Positions 1 through 11,927 of a stretch of 64,000 nt of DNA are shown here, one piece after another. A program made the position numbers and the translations under genes. This DNA is from Diospyros lotus (taxonomy: Eukaryota; Streptophyta; Magnoliopsida; Ericales; Ebenaceae). Numbering within the stretch: position 1 is the first letter of the stretch; every line of letters starts with the position of its first letter. The DNA lies in NCBI RefSeq assembly GCF_014633365.1, contig NC_068339.1:31877316-31941315 (forward strand), written 5' to 3'. The notes under the pieces are model-generated. The model worked only from the letters and a program-made list of their open reading frames with translations. It was not told the DNA's origin and ran no database searches.

Positions 1-389
1 AAGGTAGCACAATTTACTTTCTCTGCATCACTGCATTGCAGGTGCTGGAGTAATTTCTCCATTTGCTCTAGCCAATATTCGGCTATGTTGGGGTCGTCGC
101 TTAGCCTTCCCTTAAATACAGGCCATCGTTGCCTTCAGTATTGTTCCAACATGTTCTTCAAACACCTGGTTTGTTTTTCCATAGTCACATAGGTTAAGAC
201 ATTTTCCAAGACTCTTTCCATCCCATCCAATCGTCTTCCCTGGATAGTGGGTTCCCTTGCTCGCCCCTCACTCCTTACATTGCTATTATCGTGGTGATTG
301 TAGTGACATATCTCATTATCACTTTCGTTTTCATCTTTTCGGTTAGGGGTGTTAGAAGCTATGTTTCCTCGCTGCCTAGTGGTAACCAT
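1..389 (-). pseudogene. Ty3-gypsy gag fragment (5' part of gag)
   Basis: Read on the minus strand from the ATG at 389, this opens with MVTTRQRGN and runs into an acidic N-terminal region. After 84 residues there is an in-frame TGA at about 135. The same frame continues past that stop as a typical gypsy gag capsid motif: WPVFKGRLSDDPNIAEYWLE, then a MEKLLQ..L.CSDAEKV..AT pattern up to the window edge. In intact elements this protein forms the virus-like particle. The single stop and the truncation by the window edge mark it as a relic. The family call rests on the capsid motif, which I recognise from plant chromovirus-type gag. The rest of the element lies outside the window to the left. Confidence 0.8.
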
Positions 390-617
390 TTATAAGGGAA
401 GAAAATGAAATCACATTCTAAGGAAAATTTTTATTTGAAAGAAATTTTATTGCAATGCAACCTCTCTACCAAGCATAACACACAATAACAAAACACCATT
501 AGCAAAACACGATTACAAGAATTAAACAATTGATAGGAGGGGATTTGTTTGCGGCTACCTTAGTACTATTTCTTTTCTTGAGGATCAGCTGACTTCCAGA
601 CCCATGCATCATTAACA
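390..617 (-). other. Unassigned leader-like stretch upstream of the gypsy gag
   Basis: This gene-free stretch lies between the gag ATG and the copia LTR end. It contains a short motif on the minus strand (TTGTTAATGATGCATGG, near 603-619) that recurs near 10,685-10,710. It is probably the 5' untranslated leader of the gypsy element. I see no clear primer-binding site. Confidence 0.35.
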
Positions 618-1975
618 ATTAAAAGTAAAGCAAGATCACTACGAGGCAAGCAGCATAGTTCAAAATTTTTGAACTTTACCCCAATCCCGACAATTAGATC
701 AATGTCAAAATCAAAACAATCACATACAAAATAAAATAAATCTAACCTTTAGATTTCTGATTCATTTGTGGATTGAAACCGTCCAAGTGTCCGGCCTCTA
801 ACTCCTGATACGCAACACGCGTCCGTTGACAAGAAGAGCTGAACAAGAGCGCTAGCTCCTTCTCCTTTTCGTGGATTGTGTATGGACAGAAAAGAACGCC
901 ATCGTTTCAAATCGATACCAAAAGAAATGAGAGAGAATGAAAGACAATTATTTTTTAACTCTTAAAAAACCACACTAAACAATTTCATTAATTGGGCAAT
1001 CCTTAAAGGGGTATTCATAGAAGAGTTCTAGGGTTTCTTAAACCCTAAGGATATGGGCCGACCCATTTATTCTAATCCAACTAGGAACTTAATTAAGTGG
1101 CCCAAATCCAATAATAAGTTTAAATAAAATATTTGGTCCAAATCTAATTTAGCCCAAATATATTATTTAATTTAATATTTGACCCAAATCCAATTTAGGC
1201 CAAATATTAACTTAATTTAATATTTATCCCAAATACTTTATTTAGACCAAATATATATTATTTCCTATTTGTCACTCCAACAAATAGAAAATTATTAAAT
1301 TAGAAACTCCTTTCTAATTTAATCAATTGTCATTTCAGGAAACTCTTTCCTTTATGACGACCCCTCGTCATATCTACGTCATTACGTTTATTTATTCTTT
1401 TTTGTGAGAACCTACGATGACACAACTTCTTACCGACCCATTTAACCATACGTTCACTCTTCTAGTTTAAGCCAATGACCGTACCTTTTGTGTATGACTC
1501 ATTAGGCTTTCGAATATGTTGGCAATGTGTCGGTAAGAACACATAAGACAAGATTGGCCTTTAGGAAGGCGTCATACCTACCCAATTATTTAGAATGATT
1601 CATAATTCGAAAATAACCTTTTACAAGCATGGTTACCGTGTAATTCGATCCTCTTGTCAATGTATCTTATGTGATCTCAAGTCTAGCAATGCGTTGCTTG
1701 ATTAAGACCACATGAGTTTTCTTCGGTCCTCTGGATATCCTCACTCAATAGAAAGTGAATCAATAACTCCTTATTGATCTCTTTCAACATGGCCATGGAT
1801 ATAAAGTGATTATCCATCGAAGGCGCCTTAGATACATCATCCTCTATCGAGGGATAGACGAGTCTCATCTTGGTTATGCACCCATCTTCATAAGGCTCAC
1901 GATATGCCTAACGATCTCCCATGTGCAGCCTTTATCTAAACCCATCGAAATAATGTCAAAACACACCGGTCTTTT
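618..1975 (-). mobile_element. Ty1-copia 3' LTR, distal part (split by insertion B1)
   Basis: About 540 bp of this block (roughly 640-1180) closely matches 22,735-23,254, which lies directly beside a copia primer-binding site. That identifies it as LTR. It joins the segment 7125-7629 across insertion B1, with a near-duplicated target (ctttt at 1971-1975, cttct at 7125-7129). The whole LTR is therefore about 1.86 kb and belongs to the minus-strand copia element whose pol lies at 7.8-10.7 kb. The left boundary is approximate (about 618), set by where the match to the other LTR stops. Confidence 0.65.
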
Positions 1976-2647
1976 TGTAACACTCGGTGTAACTGGTGTT
2001 AAGAGAATGAAAAAAGGGAGTAGGAAAACTTCCAAAATTGCCCTTGAGAAGGTGTTGGATCCTTGAGAATGAGAGTGTCCTATGAGAGGGGCATTTTGGT
2101 AATTTGGATAGTGAAGTCCAATAAAAAGGGTATTTTGGTAAATTAGAAATAATTCCTATGTGGAATTAAGTGTGTAAGTGAATTAAATCCCAATTTTGTA
2201 TTTATGTGGAGATATATGGGATTAATAATTCATAAAAAGGTATTTGGGGAATTTTTAATTAATTCCATTAAGGAATTTAATTATGGAATATTGGGAAAAT
2301 GGTGGATATTCTATTATTTATGAAAATAATTATTTTTCCCTAAATTGGTGGATTAATGTGGTGATGCCACATGGATGGTGGAGATGGAAGCTCGGAAGCC
2401 AAGGTTAATGTCTAAAGGTGACACTTGGCAAGCTCTAGTCCAAGTTAATGGGAGATTTAAATAAATGCAAAAGAAATGATAATTGGTCTTGTAAGCATTT
2501 AATGAGAGGCATGATGGTGTTGGATTAAAGGAAAATCAAAAAAGAAATGAAATTAGCCATGCATTAATGGTGGAAAATAGTCTCATAATTTAAATGAGAA
2601 AGAAATCAAAATTCAAGGGATGAGATTAATTCTTGGATTTGGAAAGT

Positions 2648-5088
2648 TGTAAAACCCCGTTTTTAAAATAAATAGAAGAGAGAAATGTTTCATAATTCGT
2701 GCAATTAGAATGATTAAATTCAAGGTCTTATATATCAGATTTTTAGCGATAATTAGCTAAATCAATCGAAGGGGGTATCCCGAAGCTCGAAAGATCAAAA
2801 GCAAGATCACATTATCGATTCTCAAGTCAAATCATGATTTTTAGAGCTAAAAGAAATCAGATCGGAGATAGTTTTCGGTACAGCTTCAATCCGGGCTAAT
2901 AAAATCGAATCATCAAAGGGGACTCCCGAAAAGATGATGGAAACCTTAAGGGGCCTCGATTTTTCAAGTCAAGCAACCCTTCAGTGTTTTCGGGTGGAAA
3001 CGAAAAGAATTTCAATGAGATAAGTCAATCGGGCCTAAGCGCAGTTTTCTGAAAATGCTCGAAGGAGGTCTAAACGTCATTTTTACTGAAAGTTCGGGGT
3101 TTGAATTTCAATCTTGGAACTCAGAGGTCTTAGTGAAAGTAAGGAAAATCTCAGGGGCTTGTGAGAAATGCCAAAAGTGAAATTTCTGAATCTGGAGGGG
3201 CTTAAATGCAATTTTTTAAAATGTTAAGCTTCCATGGCCGACAAGCTTCATGCACGCCTCCGACCAGGCGGTTTCGACCATGGGGAGTCCAAGGGAGTTG
3301 GTCGGGCACGCGTAAGGAGCAAGTCTTGGCCGACAACAAGCGCGGGAGTGGCCGAAAAAATCGAGAAAACGGCCGAGAAGGGGTCAACCATGGCCGACCT
3401 ATAAACGTGATTTTGAGGGCCCTTGCCGGTGCTTTTTGGTTGCCCAAGGGTGGTTTGGGAGGTTTGAGATCTCGGTGAAGGCGGCCCCGGGCGTTTCGAT
3501 GGCCTATAAATAGAGATCTTAGGGCTGAGGGTTTCGCCAAATTCAAGCCTAAAATCGGGCAAGTTTAAGGCCGAATTGAGAGCGATCAATAGAGGGCTTT
3601 TGTTCTAGTATGTGTGAGGTTTGATTCTAGAGAAAATAGAGGGTTTTCACGTGAGTTTGGAGGGGTTTTGAGCGGTCGCCGGAGAAGGAGGCGGTGGTGT
3701 CGACCGAGACTTCGAGGCTTCGATTGAGGCACCTCCGAGTGTCCTTTCGAACCATTAAAGGCACTATAGTGATCGACTGAAGTAGGAGAATCACCCAGGC
3801 CAAAAATCCTAGATCGCCGGTGAGCAGGCCATCGGAGAACACGACCGGAGCGTGGGCCCCACGCGCCTCTCCCACTCGCAGTCCACGCGCTGGGCACGTG
3901 TGGAGCAGGTTTTTTTTTTGAAATTTTTTTTATACTTTTAGAAAATTATTTTAGGATTTTTTATGCAAAAAGATTTGGAAAAATTTGGATTTAGGTATTT
4001 ATTTTAGAATCTTAGTGAGGAAAAATTGAGAAAAATCAATGGAAAAATGCGAGATAAATGTGAGAAAAATTGGTTTTGGTATTTATGGATTGAATATGAT
4101 GTCTAGGGTGCATTAAGGCTTGAGTTTGGGTGTTGGTTCGAATTTTGAGGATTTGCACATAAATCGAGGTGAAGCACGCGTTTCGAGGATCATCAAATTT
4201 GACTAAGGTGAGTGAGTGTGCCAATTACAACCTAGTTTTATGTGAGTGTTCTATTTGAAAAAAACCTCGTTTAGCATGAACAACTATGTTCCAAAGACTT
4301 GATTTTAAGTGAATATGCTATCTTAAAAACCTAGTTATGTGAGAATTTCCCCTAAGGTTGATGATGATCGTTTTTCCCTAAAACTTGATTTAAATGATTT
4401 ATCATGTCGTCATGCTTTGAATGAAAATGTCACGTAGTTTGCATTTACATGCTATGATGAGATATGCATACATTCATTATGATATTATTGATCATGCATC
4501 GCATAAAGGGTTTGGGATTATGAACTGGCGTCGCTACTCTACCAAGTGTGCACCCATACACATCGGTCCAGGAAAGGGGCTGTAAAAATGGAGAGTAGCA
4601 GTTGGGTGCGGTTGACTCAAGTCAAAAACAAACGAGGACATGTTGCATCTTACATTCATACACGAAAATTATGATTTTATTTCACTCACTTAGATGATTC
4701 ATCATATAACTTGGGCTTTTGCCCCTGGAATATTCAAACGTTCCAAATGTTGTCGTAGCAGAACCAGGTACTGACGAGGCATGTGATGGCACTTTTCAAG
4801 TGCTCGATGAAGTATGAATGTGATGTTAAAGTTGATGTATTTAAGTTCTGCTACTTAACATGTGAACATTTGAAAGACGTTGATGTATTATCAAAATTAT
4901 GGTTATTGTAATGTTAGGTTCGATCTTTAGCTTCCGCATGTAATGTTTGATGACTATCTTCGGAATGAATGGGATTTTGGGGTGATGATCGATGTGATTT
5001 AGCATTTTGTGTGAAAGGAAAAGAAAAAAAAAATATTATCCCCAAATTGTAATAGTTTATAACACGCCCGAGAAAGTGGGGTGTTACA
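2648..5088 (+). mobile_element. Gypsy solo LTR A1, nested in B1
   Basis: It starts TGTAAAACCCCG and ends GGGGTGTTACA. It is flanked on both sides by the identical 5-bp duplication AAAGT (2643-2647 and 5089-5093). It is 2441 bp with no internal domain, so it is a solo LTR. It is related to the LTR at 23,255-28,301: the 5' portion and the segment around 3510-3660 align, and both carry gypsy-type TGTAA...TTACA ends. Overlapping open frames on both strands at 3202-3897 are a by-product of local high GC content. Confidence 0.9.
3505..3513 (+). promoter_or_regulatory. TATA box of LTR A1
   Basis: TATAAATAG lies at 3505-3513 inside the LTR, downstream of the GC-rich U3 portion. This is where the element's own promoter would be expected. 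The position fits, but there is no direct evidence of transcription. Confidence 0.5.
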
Positions 5089-7124
5089 AAAGTGATCAAA
5101 GGGCCACCATTAAATCTTAGAAGTTGGCATGGATTTCCAAATGGGTGGAGAGATTTTAAAGAGATATGATTGGAAGGTGGAGATTTAATCTCTAAAATAA
5201 ATCAAAGGCTAGGATTAAAACCTAGCAAAGCACGTGGATTGTGCTTCCTTTGGATGGCTAAGATCTTGTCTTGTAAAGTGAAATAAAATTCAATGGTGGA
5301 TATTAAGCAAGACCAAAGGCCATGGATTGTGTTAGTTTGGAGGGTAAGGACTTATTCTCACCAAATAAATCCAATGGCTAGGATTTAGTCTTGAAGTGGA
5401 AAAATTGGGTATAAATTGGTAAGTAAGGAAGACCTGTCTTCCTTTGGCCATTTGAAGAAAGAAAGAAGAAATTGAAAGAAGCTTTCCAAGGAGAAAGAAA
5501 TTGGAAGAACCTTCCAAGGAGAAGAAAGAAGAAGAAAAGAAGGAAAGGGAAAGAAGAATATCAAGAAGGTAAGTATTATTCCCTTTGGTAGTGTTAACTC
5601 TTTTTTTTTTTTTCTCTTGATGGGGGGCTTAGTTTCTTTAAAATTTGTATCAAGGAATCTCTTTAGGAGAAATGTTGGAAGGAAGCTAGTGAGAGTTTGA
5701 AGCTTCAAAGAATGCTAAGGTAAGGGATAGCCCCATGGGATGGTGGCTTTGCAAGTTGTAAGTATGTATTTAAACTTTGAGTGTGTGCATTGGCATGTTG
5801 TTTGTGCTCAAGGACCTATGGCCATGAGGTTGTGTGGGGTAGGGTAGTTTAAAGCCTCAAACCAAGGTGGTTGTGAGGATGTGGAAGCCCTAACCATGTT
5901 GCATACATGCATTTGGCATCACATATTATGTTTTTGTTCATACTTATGTTCATTGCACCCTTATTGAGTTTTGTGGCTCATGAGGTTTTATCCTCCCCTT
6001 GTAGGTTGCTCTTATGTCAAAAGAGAAAAGGAAGAGTTGCAAGCATGTTGGTTGGAAGCTCATGGTATTTAATTATTTTGTTGTAAATTTATGGCTTAAA
6101 GAAGCCTAGCCATGTGATTATTTCATTTGTGACCTTATGGCTTAGGAAAGCCTATTTGTTGTATTAATCATGTGTAATACTTATATTTGGAGGTTGTTAT
6201 GTGAGCAACAATATGTTGTGTAAGGCTCATGCAGGAAATGGAAGGAAATTTTTATGTATGTTGTGTAATCATCAAAGAGGTGGTGTAAGCCTTAATTATG
6301 GAGAAATAGAGGCAAAATTGAATGAATATGATATATTTTTATTTAATTTATTTTCTGGGAAGTTTGGGGTTAGGAAGGCCCAAGGAAAAGAAAAAAAAAA
6401 AAGTTGGAAGCAGCAAGCAGCAGTCCCACGGGCGCAGGCAGGGCCGCGTGGGCGGCCAAGCGTACGCGGGCAGGGCCGCCCGCACGGGCAGCAATCGCCA
6501 CTCACGGCCGGGTGCGTGGGTAGGGCCGAACGCACGGGTAATAGTGGCCGTGCGGGCGAGTACGCAGCCGCATGCGACATGCGCGGCCAGCGCACCGTGG
6601 GGCCCCGCGAGGGCCCCGAGCGCCCCAACAGGTCCCGTCGGCTGAATTTTTTTCAAAAATTTGAATTTTTTGGGGATTTTTGGGCAATTCTTAATTAATT
6701 TTTGGCCCCAAATGAATATTTAAAATAAAGAGATTTTTCGGGCATTTTGGAGAATAACGCCGAAATTTTGGAAAATTGAAAATTATTAGTTTTTCCTCTA
6801 AAAATTGGTAATCAAGCAATGGATTGATTTAAATGGTGATTCTTACGGAGCCCGGTAAAATTCTTGAATGGAAAAAAAATTAAATGCAAATAAGAAAATG
6901 TCGGTTGGGCATCTTCATGAGTTTTCTTTTCAATCAAATGCGGTGTGGTTGAAGCCTAATTCAGCTAGTGAATCCTGGGGTTGAGGGAAGGGAAGGACGA
7001 GCCTAGTTCCCACCTAGGGCGGTTCGTCTTGAAACATGGTCCACCCTTCACCAAAGGCCGGGCAGGTGGACAATTCGGGTAATTGTTCACGAGTAACACC
7101 CGTAAGTGGGAGCAAGGCGTTACA

Positions 7125-7629
7125 CTTCTTATGAGATGATCGCAACAACCTCAAGTCCAAGGATTAGTTACACCCATTTTGTATGAGAATTCCATCAACA
7201 TATAACCAAAATAGATTCTCATGGTAAGTCATGTCCAGTGACACATTCTCCAACATTGTTCACCTATATACTTATCTAAGCATCCCCATACTTATGGGTG
7301 TGAGACCCCCATTACTATCACATAGCAAAAACATAGCACATACAAATCTTACTGGAATTGTCAGTGTCCATTCTTGAAATTGCTATGATTTGGGACATTT
7401 AATGATGTCTAGAAACTGTGATGCATCATCTCACATCGTTATAGATTAATCACAATATACATCATATGGATTTCTATCCAGTTTCTTCTGGTCATTACAA
7501 TAATAACAAGAAACTAATAGAACGACTTCTTGTAAAATTGAATAACTCATTATTCAATAATAATTATGATTGCAATTGTTAGAGTATAACATGCCCAATG
7601 TGATTGGGTCTAAAGCACCTACACTAACA
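7125..7629 (-). mobile_element. Ty1-copia 3' LTR, proximal part
   Basis: On the minus strand it begins TGTTAGTGTAGG at 7629, immediately after the polypurine tract, and runs down to insertion B1 at 7125. It continues beyond B1 at 1975. It is the U3 start of the 3' LTR of the copia element at 7.8-10.7 kb. Confidence 0.7.
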
Positions 7630-7640
7630 ATCTCCCACTT
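7630..7640 (-). other. Copia polypurine tract
   Basis: AAGTGGGAGAT on the minus strand sits directly before the TGTTAG start of the LTR. It is the plus-strand priming site typical of TNT1/Tork-like copia elements. Confidence 0.7.
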
Positions 7641-7793
7641 GCACTAAAGCCAATCACTCATGTATCTCATACCTGATGATTGAACATGACTTTCATGTTT
7701 CTCCTAGGACAGAGCTTTAGCGAGGGGATCAGCGACATTGTCATTCGTTAACACTTTCTCTATATATGTCACCTCGGCTGATAATCTCTATTA

Positions 7794-9170
7794 TCAGATA
7801 GTGATGCCAACATACAAGTTTGGTCCGTTAATAAGACTGTGGTTTCTTCGCTTGCGCAATGGCTTCATTGTTGTCATAATAACTATTATTGGATCAATAA
7901 TGTTGGACACCACTCTAAGTTCATTAATGAATTTATGAATCCATACAACCTCCTTAGCTGCTTCAGAGGTTGCTATATATTCAACTTCAGTTGTTGAATT
8001 TATCACTATCTCTTGTTGGAACTCTTCCAACTCATAGCCTTGCCATTTAGATAGAATATGAATCCCGACTATGATTTAAAATCATCATGATCGGATTGGA
8101 AACTAGCATCCACGAACCCCTTCACGATAAGCTCTCATTCTCTATATTCCAAGAACATCTCTTTAGTCCTTCTCAAGTACTTAAGGATGTTCTTCACTGC
8201 AATCCATTGTTTCTCACCTAGATTAGCTTGATATCTACTACATATGATTAAAGCATATGCGACATCAGGCCTCGTACATAACATGACATACATGATCGAG
8301 CCAATGGTTGAGGCATACAGTGCTCGACTCATTCTATCTCTCTCATCTTATGTCTTCAGACACCTAGCCTTGGAGAGATGTATTCCATGTGACATGGAAA
8401 GATTCGCCATCTTAGAATCTTCTATGTTAAACTTCTTTAGCACCTTGTCAATGTATACAATTTTGAAAAGTCCTATCAACCTCTTGGATCTATCTTTATA
8501 GATTCTTATTCCCTGAATATAGGTTGTTTCTCCGAAATCCTTCATGGAGGAATTTTTTGAAAGCCATCTTTTAACTTATTGCAACTTGGGAACATCATTC
8601 CCAATTAGCAATATATTGTTCACACATAGGACTAAAAAGACCACCATGTTCCCACTAATCTTCTTGTAAACACAAGGATCATATTCGTTTTGTGAAAAAT
8701 CAAACTCTTTGATTGTTTCATGAAAACGTTGATTCTAACTCTGGGATGCTTGCTTTAGACCATAAATGGCTCTTTGTAACTTACAAATCTTATTTTCATG
8801 TTCTTGGATGAAAAAATCATCGGGTTGTGTCATATACACATCCTCAACTAGGTTTCCATTAAGGAAAGTTGTTTTAACATCCATATGCCAAATCTCATAG
8901 TCATGATAGGCAGCTATTGCAAGCAAAATTCAAATGGATTTTATCATTGCCACAGGCGAGAAGGTCTTGTCATAGTTAACTCATTGTCTTTGATTGAAAC
9001 CTTTGGCCATGAGCCTAACTTTGTATGTTTGTACATTACCTTCCATGTCAGTCTTCTTTTGAAGACCCATTTACACCCAATGGGTCTAATACCCTCGGTT
9101 AGTTTACATGGAATCCATTTTGGATTTCATGGCACTAAGCCATTTCCTAGAGTGAAAGTCTGACATTGCT
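7794..9170 (-). pseudogene. Ty1-copia reverse transcriptase-RNase H, decayed
   Basis: On the minus strand, from 9170 downward, several frames carry copia RT-RNase H blocks in the correct order. They are IGCKWVFKR near 9040-9080, EIWHMDVKTTFLNGNL...IYGLKQASQS (8735-8926), the catalytic region near 8615, MKDFGETTYIQGIRIYKDRS (8348-8545), YASTIGSIMYVMLCTRPDVA (8135-8332) and the RNase H tail STTEVEYIATSEAAKEV (7794-8030). The catalytic YVDD box reads CVNN (8615-8626), so both aspartates are lost. The blocks are broken by stops and frameshifts. The order and motifs match TNT1/Tork-like copia polyproteins. The enzyme would copy element RNA into DNA, but this copy cannot be active. Confidence 0.9.
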
Positions 9171-10308
9171 TCTTCATAGGTGTTTGGTTCATCATTCTCA
9201 ACCAAAAACACATATCCATATGTCAAGATGAGAAATCAATATCTCTCAGGCTTATGACGAACTCTCATTAACCTACGAAGTTCTTGTGTGGAAGATTGAG
9301 AATTGACACAACATCTTGTTTCTAATCTTCCTCGAGTTCCTTGAGGGGAGTATTTGTTTGTAGTTCATCTCGAATCTCTTCGAGATTAACATTCCTCCCA
9401 CTAACCACAACATCTAAGAATTCCTTCTCAAGGAATACCGTATGCTTGGCAACAAAACACCTTTTGTTCCTATGGGTAGTAAAAGTAATATCCATTTGTT
9501 TCTTTTGGATATCCCATAAACAAACATCTCGTTGATTTGGGTTCTAGCTTATTATTGTCAACATGCTTGACATAAGCTTTACAACCCCAAATCTTAAGGA
9601 AAGATAGATTTGGCTTCTTTCCTTTCCATATCTCATATGGAGTCTAAGTAACTAACTTACTTGGAACCCTATTCAAAACAAAGATCTTAGTGAGGAGTGT
9701 GAATCCCTAAAATGAAATGGGGAGTTCAGTGTGACTCATCATGGACTGGACCATGTCTAACAAGGTCCTATTCTTCTTTTCAGACACACCATTCATCTCT
9801 GGTGTTCCAGGTGGAGTCTATTGCGAGAGAATCCCATTTTGTTTTAGGTGATCTAGAAACTCACTGTTTAAGTTTTCACCACCTCAATTCGATCGAATTA
9901 CTTTAATACTTTTCCCAATTTGTTTCTCTACTTCAAATCTGAATTCTTTAAACTTTTCAAAAGGTTCAGATTTCTATCTCATGAGATACATATAAACAAA
10001 ACGTGATTTATCATCAATAAAGTTTATGAAGTTAGTATACCCACCTCTAGCCTAGGTGGACATGGGCCCACACACATTAGTGTGCACAAGCCCTAACACT
10101 TTTGTATCCCTTTCTCTCTTTTCTTTAAAATGAGACTTAGTCATCTTGCCAAGAAAACAAAATTCGTAAGTATCATATGATTCATAATCAAATGTTCCAA
10201 GATATTCATCTTTGTACAAGTTGGAAATGCGAGTCTCATTTATATGGCCATGGCGACAATGCTATAAATAAGTGCTATTTAAATCACCTGATTTAAGTCA
10301 CTTAATAT
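9171..10308 (-). pseudogene. Ty1-copia integrase region, decayed
   Basis: Minus-strand reading gives integrase blocks between RT and GAG-prePR, in copia order. The clearest are PPGTPEMNGVSEKKNRTLLD (near 9740-9820), matching the conserved PGTPQ.NG..ER.NRTL catalytic-glutamate region, a DDKSRFVYMYLM block near 9990, and a block near 9890 where the usual RSDRGGE reads with Asn plus a stop. No frame is open throughout. The region 9200-9560 links integrase to RT and shows only weak similarity. Integrase would insert element cDNA into the host genome. Confidence 0.8.
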
Positions 10309-10690
10309 TTATGTTATTGATAGAAGTATCAACATTAAGGACATGCAAACTGTTACATACTGTTGCTTTACCATAAAACAACTCATTTTTATAAAACGAA
10401 CAACTATTGTTCTTAAATAAGAAGAATATCCATCCTTGTCTAAATAAGAAATGTATATTATATTTCTAGTCAAATTAGAATTATAGTAAGAGTTATGTAA
10501 CTCCAATACAAGCTCTGTGGGCAATATCAATAAATAGGTCCCTAAAACTAATGGAAGAACTCTTGATCCATTTCCCAAGTGTAGGTATACTTCTCCCACT
10601 ATTAATCTCCTTGTACTCCCAAGCCTCTACACAGAAGTGCAAATATGAGCACTAGATCTAGTATCTTATACCCATGTGGACTTTCAAATC
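10309..10690 (-). pseudogene. Ty1-copia GAG-prePR / protease region, decayed
   Basis: The minus-strand frame 10309-10599 contains VYLHLGNGSRVLPLVLGTYL, LELHNSYYNSNLTRNIIYIS and LDKDGYS. This is the pre-integrase (GAG-prePR) domain of plant copia polyproteins. Just upstream, near 10600-10680, a DTRSSAHICTS block resembles the DTG.S.HIC protease site. The frame continues into the integrase remnant. Further upstream the similarity to copia ends at about 10,690. Confidence 0.8.
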
Positions 10691-11289
10691 CATGCATCAT
10701 TAACAGCTAGGTCATCCTCAGACTCTTTATCTGTTCAGCATGGTCATCGTAAGACTTGATCACATCGTTTTCCTCGTCTGAGCTTATTTCAATGACCTTG
10801 ATGTCATTTCCTTCTTCTATCTCATCAGTGTCCTAATCCTCTTTTAGATTTCCTTGATCATTAGAATTCGCTTCTTCCTCCAGGACCTCCTCGTATACTT
10901 TTGTAGCATGCTGACAAAGTTGTTCACAAAATGTGAAAAATGACTCATAATCACCTAGTTGGTGAATTCACCCAGCAAGAGTCTTTCAGTTTCCGTAAAG
11001 ACAGTTTATTAAGAAATCAACTTGTATGTGTACCAGGTTTACCAGTAGGTAGTTACTTGGGGGTACATCACTTATAATGTCTTCAAGGATAGCAAGGTAT
11101 TTGAAATTTTTCTTGACTATTAGTTCACCCATTTGCAGCTAGCTTGTCTAGTCACCAAAAATTGTTTAAGGTAATTTCCTGTCATTCTGTTATTCAAAAA
11201 CGATCTTGTCAGTTAGTAACCAAAAATATTCTAAATCTCGAAACCAATAATCCCTTGAGTCTCCAAGTAGGATTTACTCTAATACAAAC
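10691..11289 (-). other. Probable gypsy 5' leader with degenerate primer-binding site
   Basis: Directly left of LTR C, the minus strand reads TTTGTATTAGAG (11,288 down to 11,277). This matches the initiator-Met tRNA primer site TTGGTATCAGAG at 10 of 12 positions. It is followed by a CCTACTTGGAGACT motif, which also occurs downstream of the primer site of LTR A2 (about 28,387). So this looks like the start of the internal region of the gypsy element that owns LTR C. An acidic frame lies near 10,740-10,900. The junction with the copia remnant near 10,690 is not exact. Confidence 0.5.
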
Positions 11290-11404
11290 TGTAACAACCC
11301 GCCCCCTCAAGGCGTGTCACTATTCTAAGATTTTTTGTTAAATATATATTTTTCTCTCACAATACCATCTCGAAATTCCTAAAATACAGTATTTAAAAAT
11401 CTCT

Positions 11405-11431
11405 AACATATATATATATATATATATTTAA
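11405..11431. repeat. (AT)n microsatellite
   Basis: This is an uninterrupted TA dinucleotide run inside LTR C. Confidence 0.9.
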
Positions 11432-11927
11432 CATTCCATATGATAAGCTAAGCAATGGTAAATTAAAGACTTGAGGAAGTAGAATTGAAACCTAAAGCAA
11501 TATTATAATCAAAAAAAGAAATTAATCCATACAAAATCATTCCCAATAACCACAAAATTACAATATTTGGCAGACAAAGTCCAAAATTACACAACTAATA
11601 GTACAATCACATCTCAGTAATCTCTTTTCCTTTCCCATTGCTAATCTTGCTTGGAACGTTGAATATCTCAGAGACAAAGTCCAAATTAGAAGATGAAACT
11701 TCTAAATCAGGGTTTAAAACATTTTTCATGAATGTATGATGCATGGGCATAAAATTAATCGACACCCTAGAGTAGCCTTTTTAGCATTCTAGCCCCGACA
11801 CGAAACCTTAAGCAGTCATCAAGGCAAGAACACACGGCACGAGATACCCCTATGGTCATTCCAACAATCACACCTAGGGAAATGCAAGTTAAACTACTAG
11901 GGCAACATTCCCCCCAATCATGTTTAA

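Larger units (their letters stand above)
1976..7124 (+). mobile_element. Gypsy solo LTR B1, interrupted by solo LTR A1
   Basis: It begins TGTAACACTCGG and ends AAGGCGTTACA, the TG...CA palindromic ends usual for long gypsy LTRs. It is flanked by ctttt (1971-1975) and cttct (7125-7129), a 5-bp target duplication with one transition. Without the nested A1 it is about 2.7 kb. The same sequence occurs in reverse at 30,804-33,236 and diverged at 11,928-14,739. There is no internal region on either side, so it is a solo LTR left by LTR-LTR recombination. The open frames at 6201-6698 fall in its hypervariable GC-rich part and are not genes. Confidence 0.8.

Noticed and set aside
3202..3897. Overlapping frames of 82-114 codons on both strands
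   Set aside because: They lie inside solo LTR A1 in a GC-rich stretch where stops are rare; no recognisable protein.
6201..6698. 165-codon frame and antisense frames
   Set aside because: Within the GC-rich variable island of LTR B1; Arg/Gly/Pro-rich composition and not conserved in B2 or B3.
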